DNA of 64,000 nt, taken from the NCBI GenBank assembly GCA_014843695.1, contig CM026403.1:1616460-1680459 (forward strand). Direction: 5' to 3'. A program made the position numbers and the translations under genes. The DNA is from Archivesica marissinica (taxonomy: Eukaryota; Mollusca; Bivalvia; Venerida; Vesicomyidae). Shown piece by piece: positions 39,101 through 39,799 of the stretch; position 1 is the first letter of the stretch; each line of letters starts with the position of its first letter. The notes under the pieces were generated by a model. That model worked only from the letters and a program-made list of their open reading frames with translations. It made no database searches and was not told where the DNA came from.

Positions 39101-39536
39101 ATTTCGAACTTTTTGTCGTTCCGTTCGATCTATTGGATACAAGGGACGGTGATTGTGATATCTCGGGTAGTTTGGTTACACTACCAGAGTCATATCTCTC
39201 ATGCCGGTCTTCAATATCGATCCCCTCAATCGACGAGTCTCCTTTATACGTATGTCTTGCCTTGTTATTCTTTTCTGTATGCTGTTCGTCTAGTTTCCAT
39301 TTATATTCGTAGTCATCAGAATTTCTTCTTCCTCTTCTCCTGTCCATATCTTCTTTTTTGTTTCTGAATTCACCACGTGTGTCATTATCAGCCTGTCTTC
39401 TAGTGGTTGCCATCGGTCGTTTCTTATTCACATTACGGGAGTTCATGTGAGTTTCAATCATGCGCGGGTCGTGTTTGTCTCTCGACGATACATCTTCATT
39501 TGTCCAGCCGTCGAGTCGTCTTCTGTCACTTGTCAT
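21..39536 (-). CDS. Class V aminotransferase-like PLP enzyme, 18 coding exons spanning 39.5 kb
   Basis: Predicted fold-type I, pyridoxal-phosphate enzyme of the aminotransferase class V / cysteine desulfurase-like superfamily; the substrate is unknown. Exons (minus strand, 5' to 3'): 39536-39087, 36938-36833, 34456-34426, 33986-33870, 31794-31662, 28937-28872, 26780-26712, 26030-25889, 24347-24308, 22899-22841, 22352-22279, 18223-18113, 17650-17604, 14051-13847, 11580-11513, 9272-9222, 7754-7643, 182-21. All introns are GT..AG, all phases agree, and the 2043 nt give 680 codons plus a stop. Residues 1-150 are a charged, low-complexity extension (many R, K, D, E, N). The catalytic domain follows: VIYCDFTASGR (186-196), TGSGATAG, GPYEHHSN (285-291), ASNVTG, IFDYAGG with the probable PLP-N1 Asp367, SPHKF with the probable Schiff-base Lys396, GGTPA, and RGGCACAGPY (539-548). 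The absence of stops over 18 joins argues for a functional gene. The family is recognised from motifs; the exact orthologue is not named. Confidence 0.9.
213..846. repeat. 28-bp satellite with a 16-bp palindrome, 22 copies
   Basis: Unit TTGATATCCTAGTAACTGAT followed by CAGTTACA. Thirteen copies carry the perfect palindrome GTAACTGATCAGTTAC. Nine carry GAGC in the centre, which breaks the symmetry by one base. The copies are otherwise almost identical. It lies in intron 17. Confidence 0.97.
847..1289. other. Intron 17 sequence between the two satellites
   Basis: AT-rich sequence without a recognisable gene. Near 880-935 and 1290 there are degenerate versions of the flanking satellite unit (ATTCCATCAGTTAGACTTACG), so part of it is decayed array. 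Confidence 0.6.
1290..3104. repeat. 29-bp satellite, about 62 copies
   Basis: Unit ATTGACATCATGGTTATTGT then ATCAGTTAG. Variants are GTCATTGAATCAG and TATATTGAC. It aligns with the 28-bp satellite (both contain TTGAyATC..ATCAGTTA), so the two arrays share an ancestor. Confidence 0.97.
3138..3366 (+). mobile_element. SINE-C copy
   Basis: tRNA-like head GTCGTGATAGCGCGGTGG, central domain with TTATGCAAGGCATTTCATTT, and a tail ending AAATTTATATAAACTAA. It lies directly against the intron-side remnant of the exon 17 array (3367-3390) and predates that duplication, because its tail marks the original junction. Confidence 0.9.
3367..3393 (-). repeat. Left remnant of the distal exon 17 copy, interrupted by the LINE
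   Basis: Reads as CTGCAG|GTATGTATTTG and then the intron bases on the minus strand: the donor end of the last 80-bp copy. The rest of this copy resumes at about 7,088 after the LINE. Confidence 0.85.
3394..7088 (+). mobile_element. APE-type non-LTR retrotransposon (LINE-1 copy of this window), nearly full length
   Basis: The limits are set by the broken 80-bp repeat on both sides. It has a short leader, one long ORF, a stop at about 6,896, an AT-rich 3' region with AATAAA at 7068, and a short CTGAAACTGAAACT tail. There is no ORF1. No long target-site duplication is evident (at most AA). It lies antisense to the host gene, inside the distal exon 17 copy. Confidence 0.85.
3485..6898 (+). CDS. 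LINE ORF: endonuclease and reverse transcriptase polyprotein
   Basis: The frame is open from 3485 after a TAG at 3482. The first residues include LRIISWNIEGL, the canonical start of an APE endonuclease domain; there is no ATG before it. A TTG at 3569 is only a formal start. Endonuclease motifs are LNETW, IGDLNAR, LIDYVIMS and SHHVPI (SDH is more usual). The RT domain has NNYRGITLTS, GFRKDKST, FVDFRKAFD (motif A, about residue 621 counted from 3569), GVKQGKPLSP (motif B, with K for the usual C) and LLFADDTVLM (motif C, about 722). The C-terminus has CTKC and an EYQFLLVCPFY zinc-binding-like segment. Jockey-superfamily type; the clade is uncertain. No internal stop, so it is a young copy. Confidence 0.92.
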   Translation, partial: GNAEKCDTLRIISWNIEGLNSSIDDEDFLNFVLNVDIVFLNETWQKNTVNFSLNGYESIFVPRPESAKSRRGHGGVCLFYKDIHRKGISIIETDSTGFIWVKLCKTFFGFDDDLYVCFVYIPPSNSVYYLSHNIDFFEMLENNIRKYQEYGKVSVIGDLNARCGERSDILSNTHDYDKYIHILDKDEHDQMCYPGDLPVRFSMDKTVNSSGNKLLDICLSSDLKIVNGRIGDDSGIGSFTYLSSLGYSLIDYVIMSYDFFQYIYDFVIHDLYTCSHHVPIQIDLCINKMPIELDTNDKYIDKIFWDKEKSPYYKMMIDSEIINLEPIVDNIILSNTDIDTGVDSFANILYTNAYTIFGRSINLTKPNSKRKFKSPWYTQDCETARREFRSAKAIYRKNKSSHNGDLLVDKRRMYRCAKRKARGIFKAKQRHNMHSLASSQPHQFWKEIRKLKSNKKKGSTISSDNFLKHFNNVFSDNTDFSNNDVDNDLLNNNLITVDQLDNLFTVDEIYKAISALKQGKSGGIDCLTPDMFIECKDTLAPLLCKLFNHMYINCMYPVSWTRGVIVPVPKKGDLNNVNNYRGITLTSIFSKIFSIVLDTRLRKWAEANELLSDFQFGFRKDKSTVDYIFVLTSIIDKVICLEKKKLYCAFVDFRKAFDVVYRNGIWFKLLQYGASTKLVNMLQKIYESVKSCVRINGTYTDNFDCVKGVKQGKPLSPLLFLFFINDMYQSIYDNTIDTVSIDELRMLLLLFADDTVLMSYSKEGLQCLLNNLHMYCNNWDISVNIDKTVVMVFKKGNRPEHIVVSYNNYKLNIVTKFTYLGVTLSANGSFYQTQKALSQQAMRALFSLNSLFDVLSFELSEKVKLFDSMIASILNYGCEVWGFHKAPDVERLHLKFLKQILQVRQQTTNATVYGEFGRVPLSVIRKVRIVRYWYKISKCPNCLVYKLYNMRDMNGNYINKWSNDVKTLLDNLGFSYLWNSAVVTNVHIQSVIKCIHDQYLQQWFSDLRNLPKLETYCMFKTYFRPEKYLSCVKNVSYRINLSRFRCSAHNLLIEEGRHRNIDRNQRICTKCNMNCIETEYQFLLVCPFYTEVRNNCLPHYYCHWPNLNKFKSLLQCSQSSIIKKLSKYIYQASVIRG
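7088..7699 (-). repeat. 80-bp tandem array made of exon 17 3' half plus 23 intron bases
   Basis: Seven complete 80-bp units plus the interrupted one at 3367-3393. On the minus strand each unit is 57 nt of exon (19 codons, FVIQAVDMVTKYGWKLLPQ) followed by 23 nt that start GTATGT and end GATTAG. Exon parts are 7643-7699, 7563-7619, 7483-7539, 7403-7459, 7323-7379, 7243-7299, 7163-7219 and about 7088-7139. The copy ending at 7243 has lost its donor (AT for GT). Copies ending at 7483 and 7163 have LLRQ. The duplication junction has a short TTT microhomology. Confidence 0.95.
7643..7754 (-). CDS. Exon 17, residues 590-627, whose 3' half is tandemly duplicated downstream
   Basis: 112 nt, acceptor TTATATTCAG. 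It encodes PGFTRINLAYFVDDETVD then FVIQAVDMVTKYGWKLLP and a final codon. The 3' boundary used here is CCGCAT|GTATGT. In most downstream copies the same site reads CCGCAG|GTATGT, so the in-place donor has lost its -1 G and the last residue is His instead of Gln. The last 57 bases are copied about seven more times at 7,619-7,088. Confidence 0.9.
7857..8058 (-). mobile_element. SINE-D copy, head truncated
   Basis: Reverse complement of the SINE-D body, with GCGGTTAACCAGTACTTGGG and B-box GGGCTCGAACCCGTGACC. The A-box half of the tRNA-like head is missing. Confidence 0.88.
8100..8195 (+). mobile_element. tRNA-like SINE-E head fragment
   Basis: GGTGACCGAGTGGTTATTG and B-box AAGGTTCGAATCCCGCTGG form a tRNA-like pair of Pol III boxes. 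The body is short or missing. Confidence 0.6.
8200..9080. other. Intron 16 sequence, no feature seen
   Basis: No exon, SINE or tandem repeat could be recognised. The minus-strand 97-codon ORF here has no family resemblance and no splice support. Confidence 0.5.
9085..9210 (+). mobile_element. LINE 3'-end remnant (GTTGTxAGAACTTGTGGCC type)
   Basis: The stretch ATGTTGTCAGAACTTGTGGCC followed by CCAACCCATTTGC matches copies at 17740-17860, 57930-58015 and (minus) 60110-60275. A shared short end sequence of this kind is typical of 5'-truncated LINE tails. Confidence 0.55.
9222..9272 (-). CDS. Exon 16, 51 nt, residues 573-590
   Basis: Acceptor CCTTTATTTACAG, donor AATGAA|GTAAGT, phase 2 on both sides. 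It encodes a short (KN)3 run followed by GTPQFSLDIM. With exon 17 it gives SLDIMKPGFTRINLAYF, which matches the expected family segment. Confidence 0.85.
9345..9428. mobile_element. Partial MITE of the CAGTCAAACCTGT family
   Basis: Contains CAGTAAAACCTCCCTTAAGC and CAGCCAGTG, like the complete inverted-repeat elements at 25070-25245, 41478-41632 and 42792-42954. Confidence 0.65.
9627..9656. repeat. (CAA)n microsatellite
   Basis: Ten CAA units. It creates a poly-Gln/poly-Cys ORF on either strand that is not a gene. Confidence 0.95.
9660..10380. other. Intron 15 sequence without recognised features
   Basis: Unique-looking AT-rich sequence. A 42-codon minus-strand ORF (10211-10339) begins MPSDTRLLCYYMLALVTCIA, which resembles a signal peptide, but no splice or promoter evidence supports it. 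Confidence 0.45.
10383..10640 (+). mobile_element. SINE-B copy
   Basis: Head GGCTGTCCGATTAGCGCAGT, B-box GGTGCGATCCTCGG, a central CCGGGTACTCCGCCTTCCTC domain, and a tail AATAAATAAAGTTTAAAC. It faces an inverted copy at 11178-11428. Confidence 0.93.
10785..10802. repeat. (TG)n microsatellite
   Basis: About nine TG units at the 3' end (minus orientation) of the adjacent SINE-A. Several SINE-A copies end next to such a tract, so it is probably part of the tail. Confidence 0.85.
10803..11084 (-). mobile_element. SINE-A copy, full length
   Basis: On the minus strand: A-box TAGTCCAGTGG, B-box-like GGTTCGATCCC, body with GGTGCTGTACACCGTGCACG, tail ACGATAAATAAACGTAAAA. Confidence 0.95.
11178..11428 (-). 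mobile_element. SINE-B copy, inverted relative to 10383-10640
   Basis: Complete on the minus strand, from GGCTGTCCGATTAGCGCAGT to a tail in AATAAAGCTTAAAC. It forms an inverted pair of about 250 bp arms with the upstream copy, with a SINE-A in the loop. Confidence 0.93.
11513..11580 (-). CDS. Exon 15, residues 551-573
   Basis: 68 nt, acceptor TTATTTCTTGCAG, donor GACTG|GTTCGT. It encodes DLIGLSEQTAKKYLSFLSD followed by KPD. It continues from AGPYAE in exon 14, where family members have a similar LLGI-type segment. The donor is weaker than the others. Confidence 0.85.
11690..11904 (-). mobile_element. SINE-C copy
   Basis: Minus-strand head GTCGTGATAGCGCAGTGGTA, B-box GTTCGAGCCCCGC, tail CAAGCTAAAAT. 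Lies in intron 14. Confidence 0.9.
12042..12197 (-). mobile_element. SINE-A 3' half, head missing
   Basis: Body and tail of SINE-A only. The sequence breaks off at CACCGTGCATATAAAAGAAC on the minus strand, before the tRNA-like head. Confidence 0.9.
12198..12940. other. Intron 14 sequence without recognised features
   Basis: No exon of the surrounding gene and no known repeat was seen. A strong donor-like GTAAGTAC on the minus strand near 12335 is not preceded by an open exon in the right phase. Confidence 0.45.
12943..13502 (-). mobile_element. SINE-A fragment expanded internally
   Basis: Head and central part of a SINE-A on the minus strand, interrupted by a tandem expansion of its B-box region (12999-13468). 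The A-box end is at 13,490-13,500. Confidence 0.9.
12999..13468 (-). repeat. 47-bp tandem array of SINE-A B-box segments, 10 copies
   Basis: Unit GGTTAGACGGGGGATCGAAC then CTGCGATCCTTGGATTACCA and GTATTAA. Each unit holds the Pol III B-box (GGTTCGATCC on the minus strand) but no A-box; two units lack one or two bases in this region. The duplicated interval runs between two ATTAGG/ATTAAGG-like sequences. Confidence 0.95.
13520..13812 (-). mobile_element. SINE-A copy, nearly full length
   Basis: Begins after a short (TG)n and runs from the tail ACGTTTATTTATTGTCGC (plus strand) to the head ending in ATATCCGTCTG. It sits 35 bp from exon 14. Confidence 0.94.
13847..14051 (-). CDS. Exon 14, residues 482-550, C-terminal domain with GGCACAGPY
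   Basis: 205 nt, the longest internal exon. Acceptor CTTTTGTAG, donor GCAGAG|GTATAT. It encodes RRAFEVWEKNPAIFVLG, SRVPIFSFLTIHQETG, LYGIQ and ARGGCACAGPYAE. The Cys-rich RGGCACAGPY loop corresponds in position to the cysteine loop of cysteine desulfurase-like enzymes; whether either Cys is catalytic cannot be told. Confidence 0.93.
14180..14275. mobile_element. Fragment of the pogo-like MITE
   Basis: GTCGAAGTATTTTGTTCGGT and the end GACATAACGGATGTAGACTG match one half of the complete element at 36392-36575. Confidence 0.75.
14360..14560 (-). mobile_element. SINE-C copy, degraded head
   Basis: Minus-strand tail CAATCGAGCTAAAATAAATT and central AGGCAAGGCATTTATATTCA. The tRNA-like head is partly lost. 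Confidence 0.85.
14621..14860 (+). mobile_element. SINE-B copy, 5' end shortened
   Basis: Starts in the A-box (GTTAGCGCGCTCGC) and has B-box GGTTCGATCCTCGG, the central CCGGGTACTCCGGTTTCCTT, and the tail AATAAAGTTTAAAC. Confidence 0.9.
14929..15212 (+). mobile_element. SINE-A copy, full length
   Basis: From AGACGGATCTGTAGTCCAGT to ATAAATAAACGTAAAA, with A and B boxes intact. Confidence 0.95.
15495..15632. repeat. G/T-only stretch
   Basis: About 140 bases made almost only of T and G on the plus strand, including runs of T. Similar stretches are at 21865-21965 and 48640-48712. Confidence 0.8.
15640..16490 (+). pseudogene. Decayed Tc1-like transposase
   Basis: Three or more frames are needed to read it. 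Helix-turn-helix and linker remnants lie in 15640-16020. The catalytic part at 16049-16306 has FINGNLYVARYQ, LLQDGAPAHTA and PPKSPDLNIIENL, and a TAG follows at 16303. The end (16310-16487) reads RRVRRTGA..QEWANLPQ..MRRRCQAVI..GGHTRY. Thirty-four residues separate the second Asp from Glu, the Tc1 DD34E spacing. It resembles the better copy at 42,998-44,509 but is clearly a different, older element. Terminal repeats were not found. Lies in intron 13. Confidence 0.85.
16815..17105 (-). repeat. P element (palindromic repeat) copy
   Basis: Contains CAGTCCATTATTATTAATAT with TGGACTG and the larger palindrome GATCCGATATGTAAAATATTGG...AATATTTTACATATTGGATC. Confidence 0.88.
17211..17334 (-). mobile_element. 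SINE-A 3' fragment
   Basis: Tail and part of the body only, breaking off after CATTCCAG. Located in intron 13 close to exon 13. Confidence 0.88.
17604..17650 (-). CDS. Exon 13, residues 467-482
   Basis: 47 nt, acceptor ATGTTATCAG, donor TTGCAG|GTAATT. It encodes EIGTDLIHARELMAC plus two bases. It links in phase to exon 14. Confidence 0.88.
17740..17862 (+). mobile_element. LINE 3'-end remnant
   Basis: AGGGCCGTAACTTGTGTTGC followed by TAGAACGTGTGGCCCGACCC and a tail GATTAAACTAAACTAAAC. Same family as 57930-58015. Confidence 0.6.
18113..18223 (-). CDS. Exon 12, residues 430-466
   Basis: 111 nt, acceptor TACTATATTAG, donor AAAGAG|GTATGT. It encodes VTRDIHAYVSNIEEREEGG followed by TPAIIESIRAG. 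The E-x-GTP motif is characteristic of class V enzymes. Confidence 0.93.
18340..18480 (-). mobile_element. SINE-E fragment
   Basis: CAATCCGGTTGGATAGCTTC and CATGAATTGAATA correspond, in reverse, to the body of SINE-E as seen at 62868-63000. Confidence 0.6.
18490..18605. mobile_element. Hybrid SINE remnant
   Basis: AAGTTTATTTAACGTCGCTACCGG (SINE-A-like tail) passes directly into GTTTACCTAACC and then ATTGCGCTAATCGGACAGCC, the reverse of a SINE-B head. A patchwork of three SINE families. Confidence 0.65.
18727..19489. repeat. 52-bp tandem array, about 14 copies
   Basis: Unit GCGATATCTGCTATATATTT then ATAATTCTCGTCAGCGCATA and TAGCTATATGTT. Contains the palindrome ATATAGCTATAT. Two adjacent copies (19130-19195) have deletions. 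Lies in intron 11. Confidence 0.95.
19612..19645. repeat. Short 10-bp tandem repeat
   Basis: GCATCGAAAC repeated three to four times. Confidence 0.85.
19745..19932. repeat. Direct duplication of about 95 bp
   Basis: Two adjacent copies of TATAGTTGAATACGTACAGT with CTATCCCACACCCATATGTA and TTAATGGAACTTTAATTA. Confidence 0.85.
20124..20313 (-). mobile_element. SINE-A, head missing
   Basis: Tail and body only. Breaks off at CAGATGGGACTTTAAACCGA on the minus strand, before the B-box. Confidence 0.9.
20555..21505. repeat. 51-bp tandem array, about 17 copies
   Basis: Unit ATTGCCATACTGTATAGCGC then TCAATACGTCAATAGTATAT and ATAACCAGACT. Two subtypes: TATCGCACTCAATGGGTC (early) and TATAGCGCTCAATACGTC (late). 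Because 51 is a multiple of 3 and the unit lacks stops, long ORFs appear in several frames; they are not genes. Confidence 0.97.
20600..20650 (+). mobile_element. SINE-C head fragment inside the 51-bp array
   Basis: GTGGAAGTCGTGATAGCACA followed by GTGAATGCGCGTTCGCTTCA splits the first array unit. It contains only the A-box half of the SINE. Confidence 0.8.
21865..21968. repeat. G/T-only stretch
   Basis: About 100 bases almost free of A and C on the plus strand, directly before the 39-bp array. Confidence 0.8.
21969..22150. repeat. 39-bp tandem array, 4.5 copies
   Basis: Unit CACACAATGTAGTTCCAACT followed by GGGCCTTTAACTGGCCAGT. Contains the palindrome ACTGGCCAGT. Lies 130 bp from exon 11. 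Confidence 0.92.
22279..22352 (-). CDS. Exon 11, residues 405-429
   Basis: 74 nt, acceptor TATCATTGTAG, donor AAATTT|GTAAGT. It encodes VVIAKKSIFRNSIPDRVGG then GTVKF, the segment after the active-site lysine in which family members carry a GGGTV motif. Confidence 0.9.
22508..22745 (+). mobile_element. SINE-A, A-box half missing
   Basis: Starts in the B-box region (TTCAATCTCCCGTCTGATCC) and continues to CATAAACATAAAACACAC. Lies 96 bp from exon 10. Confidence 0.9.
22841..22899 (-). CDS. Exon 10, residues 385-404, with the catalytic Lys
   Basis: 59 nt, acceptor AATATTTTAG, donor CACCAG|GTAATG. It encodes YKDAVILSPHKFVGGPGTP. Lys396 in SPHKF is the expected Schiff-base lysine, followed by the usual glycine-rich GGPGTPG. 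Confidence 0.93.
23100..23625 (-). mobile_element. 3'-end remnant of a CR1/L2-like LINE
   Basis: The minus-strand ORF 23331-23600 reads LHDMFQHKSQT, NLNFYIPNANCEMFKGGL and YSGPIVWNCL. This is the usual C-terminal motif series (LHxMF.., .P..FK..., Y.GP..WN.L) of CR1/L2-type LINE proteins. It is a different lineage from the LINE at 3.4-7.1 kb. Confidence 0.72.
23767..23784. repeat. Poly-T tract
   Basis: 18 T; possibly the poly-A tail of a minus-strand retroelement whose body I could not identify. Confidence 0.8.
23940..24247. mobile_element. Two SINE-B copies tail to tail
   Basis: 23940-23998 is the tail of a plus-strand SINE-B (GCGTCAACGAGAGTGAATAA). 24000-24247 is a near-complete minus-strand SINE-B ending at its head, GCTGTCCGATTGGCGCACTG. 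The two tails abut. Confidence 0.85.
24308..24347 (-). CDS. Exon 9, 40 nt, residues 372-385
   Basis: Acceptor ATTATACAG, donor GGCAGA|GTAAGT. Phase 1 in and 2 out. It encodes GPYMKIDMNPSKA and bridges exon 8 (..DYAGG) to exon 10 (YKDAV..) with no frame conflict. Confidence 0.88.
24383..24630 (-). mobile_element. SINE-D with a SINE-A-like tail
   Basis: The minus-strand head has B-box GGTTCGAG-like GGGCTCGAACCC (plus view) and the SINE-D body. The tail (plus 24390-24430) is AAGTTTATTTAACGTCGC then TACCGGTTACTCATTTGAGC, which resembles the SINE-A 3' end. Confidence 0.85.
24705..24990 (+). repeat. P element copy
   Basis: GATCCAATATGTAAACTATTGG...CCAATATTTTACATATTGGATC, then TTATATCTTACTTAAAACAC and the second palindrome around 24905-24935. 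Confidence 0.9.
25070..25245. mobile_element. MITE of the CAGTCAAACCTGT family
   Basis: Starts TACAGTCAAATCTGTGTTAG and ends GGCTGGCTGCTTAAGACA. Its interior repeats AAGCAGCCA several times. The 3' inverted repeat is truncated here. Confidence 0.8.
25390..25565. mobile_element. Fragment of the AACTCTTT-type MITE
   Basis: CCGTCTGAGCAGGCTCCATG and GGAGCTATGTTGTTTGCACA match the interior of the complete element at 30013-30258. Confidence 0.7.
25617..25852 (+). mobile_element. SINE-C copy, full length
   Basis: Head AGTCGTGATAGCGCAGTGGA, B-box GAGTTCGAGCCCCAC, tail AAATAAATTTGTATAAACTA. It ends 37 bp from exon 8. Confidence 0.93.
25889..26030 (-). CDS. Exon 8, residues 325-371, with the PLP-binding Asp
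   Basis: 142 nt, acceptor TTACACTAG, donor GGTGGAG|GTTAGT. It encodes LLVCMSAASNVTGIITDVD and KYGALAIFDYAGG. ASNVTG and FDYAG are hallmarks of class V aminotransferases; Asp367 is the likely partner of the PLP pyridine nitrogen. Confidence 0.93.
26124..26406 (-). mobile_element. SINE-A copy with target-site duplication
   Basis: Full length, flanked by the perfect 10-bp direct repeat AAGGCTGTAA (26114-26123 and 26407-26416), which fixes its ends. Its B-box carries one change (GATCAAACC). Confidence 0.95.
26712..26780 (-). CDS. Exon 7, residues 302-324
   Basis: 69 nt, 23 codons, phase 0 on both sides. Acceptor CTATTTTCAG, donor ATAAAG|GTAGTT. It encodes VIRIRHDYYSGMIDLDHLSE. A diverged copy of part of this exon and its downstream intron is found in reverse orientation at 54178-54377. 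Confidence 0.9.
27058..27238 (-). repeat. P element fragment
   Basis: Minus-oriented part ending TATAAGCCTCAAACTGATCC and AATATGTAAAATATTGGTAC. Confidence 0.85.
27240..27380. repeat. (TTA)n-rich low-complexity tract
   Basis: Dominated by TTA/TTATT. It directly precedes the SINE-D copy. Confidence 0.9.
27384..27640 (+). mobile_element. SINE-D copy, full length
   Basis: Head GTCCGTCTCCGTGGTCGAGT, B-box GTGTTCGAGCCCCGCTC, body GGTTGGTGCACCCAAGTACT, tail AGGCGTAAAACCC. Confidence 0.93.
27690..27905 (-). mobile_element. SINE-E copy
   Basis: Reverse-oriented body (CCAGTTGGATAGTTTATACA) and B-box region (GTGTGATTCAAACTACAG). The A-box end is poorly conserved. Confidence 0.65.
28014..28162. mobile_element. 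Foldback element with near-perfect 65-bp arms
   Basis: Left arm AGAATATTAGGTTACTGTCT..., right arm ...AGACAGTAACCTAATATTCT, closing on the small loop GAGGCTCTGCCGA. Few mismatches, so a recent MITE-like insertion. Lies in intron 6. Confidence 0.9.
28556..28800 (+). repeat. P element copy
   Basis: ATAAGCCGCAAACGATCT to GACATCACATCAGTGTTTTA. It ends 72 bp from exon 6. Confidence 0.88.
28872..28937 (-). CDS. Exon 6, residues 280-301
   Basis: 66 nt, 22 codons, phase 0 on both sides. Acceptor TTGTGTTTCAG, donor ACCAAG|GTACGT. It encodes AVFIGPYEHHSNILLW, the EHHSN motif of the family. A degraded partial copy lies in intron 2 at 36145-36275. Confidence 0.92.
28995..29212. repeat. (TTG)n microsatellite, about 215 bp
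   Basis: TTG/TTA units. It gives poly-Leu and poly-Val ORFs that are not genes. Lies in intron 5. Confidence 0.97.
29290..30010. other. Intron 5 sequence without recognised features
   Basis: No exon, SINE or array was recognised in this stretch. Confidence 0.45.
30013..30258. mobile_element. MITE with TTTAACTCTTT terminal repeats
   Basis: Ends TTTAACTCTTTCACCGCC and GGCGCTCAAAGAGTTAAA are inverted repeats of about 18 bp. The interior has GATCAGACGCGGCGTTACGC with CGCGGCTGATC, a smaller hairpin. Related fragments occur at 15420-15480 and 25390-25565. Confidence 0.85.
30712..31440. repeat. 63-bp tandem array, about 11.5 copies
   Basis: Unit CTGTAAATCTGCTTGTAATC then GCATTCGGTCATTCAAATGA, TATGCTTAATTCTTATATTC and CAG. 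The 228-codon ORF over it exists because 63 is a multiple of 3. Lies in intron 5. Confidence 0.97.
31662..31794 (-). CDS. Exon 5, residues 235-279
   Basis: 133 nt, acceptor GTAAATTTAG, donor GACACA|GTAAGT. It encodes the glycine-rich stretch FTGSGATAGIHK, which in this fold sits near the PLP phosphate, and ends with PRVAADT. Confidence 0.92.
31847..32222. repeat. 53-bp tandem array, 7 copies
   Basis: Unit AAAAGGTATTACGAGATACT then GGATAGTTACTACATATACA and TGTTGTCTCTTCC. The copies are almost identical. It starts 53 bp from exon 5, on the acceptor side (intron 4). Confidence 0.97.
32225..32700. other. Intron 4 sequence without recognised features
   Basis: A 115-codon plus-strand ORF (32446-32793) runs into the next array and has no family resemblance. 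Confidence 0.45.
32701..33438. repeat. 62-bp tandem array, 12 copies
   Basis: Unit CTGGTACGTACGTTTCATGG then CTCGATGAAGGATGTGGAAC, CAACAGCGACGAGGAATGAA and AG. Contains the palindrome GTACGTAC. Confidence 0.97.
33602..33828 (+). mobile_element. SINE-A, A-box half missing
   Basis: Starts at the B-box GGTTCGATCCCCCGTCTGAC and runs to the tail. It ends 42 bp from exon 4. Confidence 0.92.
33870..33986 (-). CDS. Exon 4, residues 196-235
   Basis: 117 nt, acceptor TTGCTTATAG, donor GCCAG|GTAAAT. It encodes CLSFIEDFIRTH, PTYANTHS and TGHNARQTGKYREEAR, in phase 2 on both sides. The YANTH motif is typical of the subfamily. Confidence 0.9.
34122..34372 (+). mobile_element. SINE-D copy
   Basis: Head CTTCTGTGACCGAGTTGTTG, B-box TTGTTCGAGCTCCGCTC, body GCCTGCCCAGGAAAGGTGTT. 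More diverged than 27384-27640. Lies 54 bp from exon 3. Confidence 0.9.
34426..34456 (-). CDS. Exon 3, a 31-nt microexon, residues 186-196
   Basis: Acceptor CCATTTCAG, donor GGGCG|GTAAGT. Phase 1 in and 2 out. It encodes VIYCDFTASG plus two bases of the following Arg, a motif that opens this class V subfamily. Being only 31 nt it is easily missed by gene finders. Confidence 0.88.
34460..35150. other. Intron 2 sequence without recognised features
   Basis: Very AT-rich; no repeat or gene recognised. Confidence 0.45.
35150..35295. repeat. 26-bp tandem array, 5 copies
   Basis: Unit TGTTGGATAGTTGGAGCATT followed by TTGAAC. Confidence 0.93.
35630..35962. repeat. 18-bp tandem array, about 17 copies
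   Basis: Unit GTTATGACGTTTAGCGGT, with GTTATAACGTTTAGCGGT as the main variant. The ORF over it reflects a period divisible by 3. Confidence 0.96.
36145..36275 (-). pseudogene. Partial duplicate of exon 6 and its downstream intron
   Basis: Matches 28805-28925: the intron stretch ATACTGGTTCACRAAAACCA and the exon part CCATAGCAGAATGTTGGAAT with GGTGTTCAT. The first third of the exon and its acceptor are missing. A run of about ten C (plus strand) replaces exon bases near 36235-36245. The donor (CCAAG|GTATAT) remains. It lies in intron 2. Confidence 0.88.
36392..36575. mobile_element. Pogo-like MITE with inverted ends
   Basis: Begins TACAGTCTACATCCGTTATG and ends CATAACGGATGTACACTGTA, flanked by TA. 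The interior has TATCCGGTTATCTCGAAGTC. CAGT...ACTG ends with TA flanks fit Tc1/mariner/pogo-type elements. Confidence 0.82.
36833..36938 (-). CDS. Exon 2, residues 151-185
   Basis: 106 nt, phase 0 in and 1 out. Acceptor TCTTTCAG, donor AAAAG|GTAATT. It encodes the start of the catalytic domain, including VIGHDLVISAPYGPRK. It joins in phase to the 31-nt exon 3. Confidence 0.9.
36963..37385. repeat. 100-bp tandem array, about 4 copies
   Basis: Unit begins GTCTGTTTACTACCATGTAT and includes GTGTGCTTGTATTCAATAGT and TGTGTGGGTGGCACTATATT. It abuts exon 2 (intron 1 side). Confidence 0.95.
37691..38175. repeat. 39-bp tandem array carrying TGACGTCA, about 12 copies
   Basis: Unit AAAATGACGTCACAAAACTA followed by CACATATGCTAGTAGGCCT. 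About ten units keep the perfect palindrome TGACGTCA, the CREB/ATF consensus; the first (TGATGTCA) and a late one (TGAAGTAA) are mutated. Lies in intron 1, about 1 kb from exon 1. Confidence 0.95.
38327..38932. mobile_element. DNA transposon remnant with about 23-bp terminal repeats, carrying a SINE-C
   Basis: Left end CGTCACACGTCAACGTTCTG and right end CAGAACGTTGACGTGTGACG are exact inverted repeats. No transposase is present. A 5'-truncated SINE-C lies inside. Confidence 0.82.
38715..38895 (+). mobile_element. SINE-C, head missing
   Basis: From CATTGGAGCCGTTACGATTG to AAATAAATGTGTATAAACTA. Nested in the transposon remnant at 38327-38932. Confidence 0.9.
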
Positions 39537-39608
39537 TTTGATTGGTTTGAGAATTTTTCTAACTGTGTAAACTGCACACCTAATGTCACAAATACTACTT
39601 TTTGTAAT
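39087..39608 (-). CDS. Exon 1 (coding part 39536-39087), with acceptor upstream
   Basis: Encodes residues 1-150, from the ATG at 39534-39536 (context AAAATGA, A at -3) to a phase-0 donor TCG|GTAAGA at 39086. A good acceptor (TTCTTTCAG) ends at 39609, so this is not the first exon. The 72 nt from 39608 to 39537 are either 5' UTR or coding, because they are open in the same frame. The protein part is very hydrophilic, with clusters such as DRRRGRRN, and looks intrinsically disordered. Confidence 0.8.
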
Positions 39609-39799
39609 CTGAAAGAATTCAAATGGGGTTTTATTGCATTGTATGGCATACACGCATACGGATCCGATTAACATGGCTTTAATGGCGTCTTTAAATGCAT
39701 AGATAGCTAAATATCCGTTATTCCTATGGCGATGATCAGCGCAACGTCATTACGCCCATCGTTATCAACAATCATGTCAACAGACACATTATGCATAGG

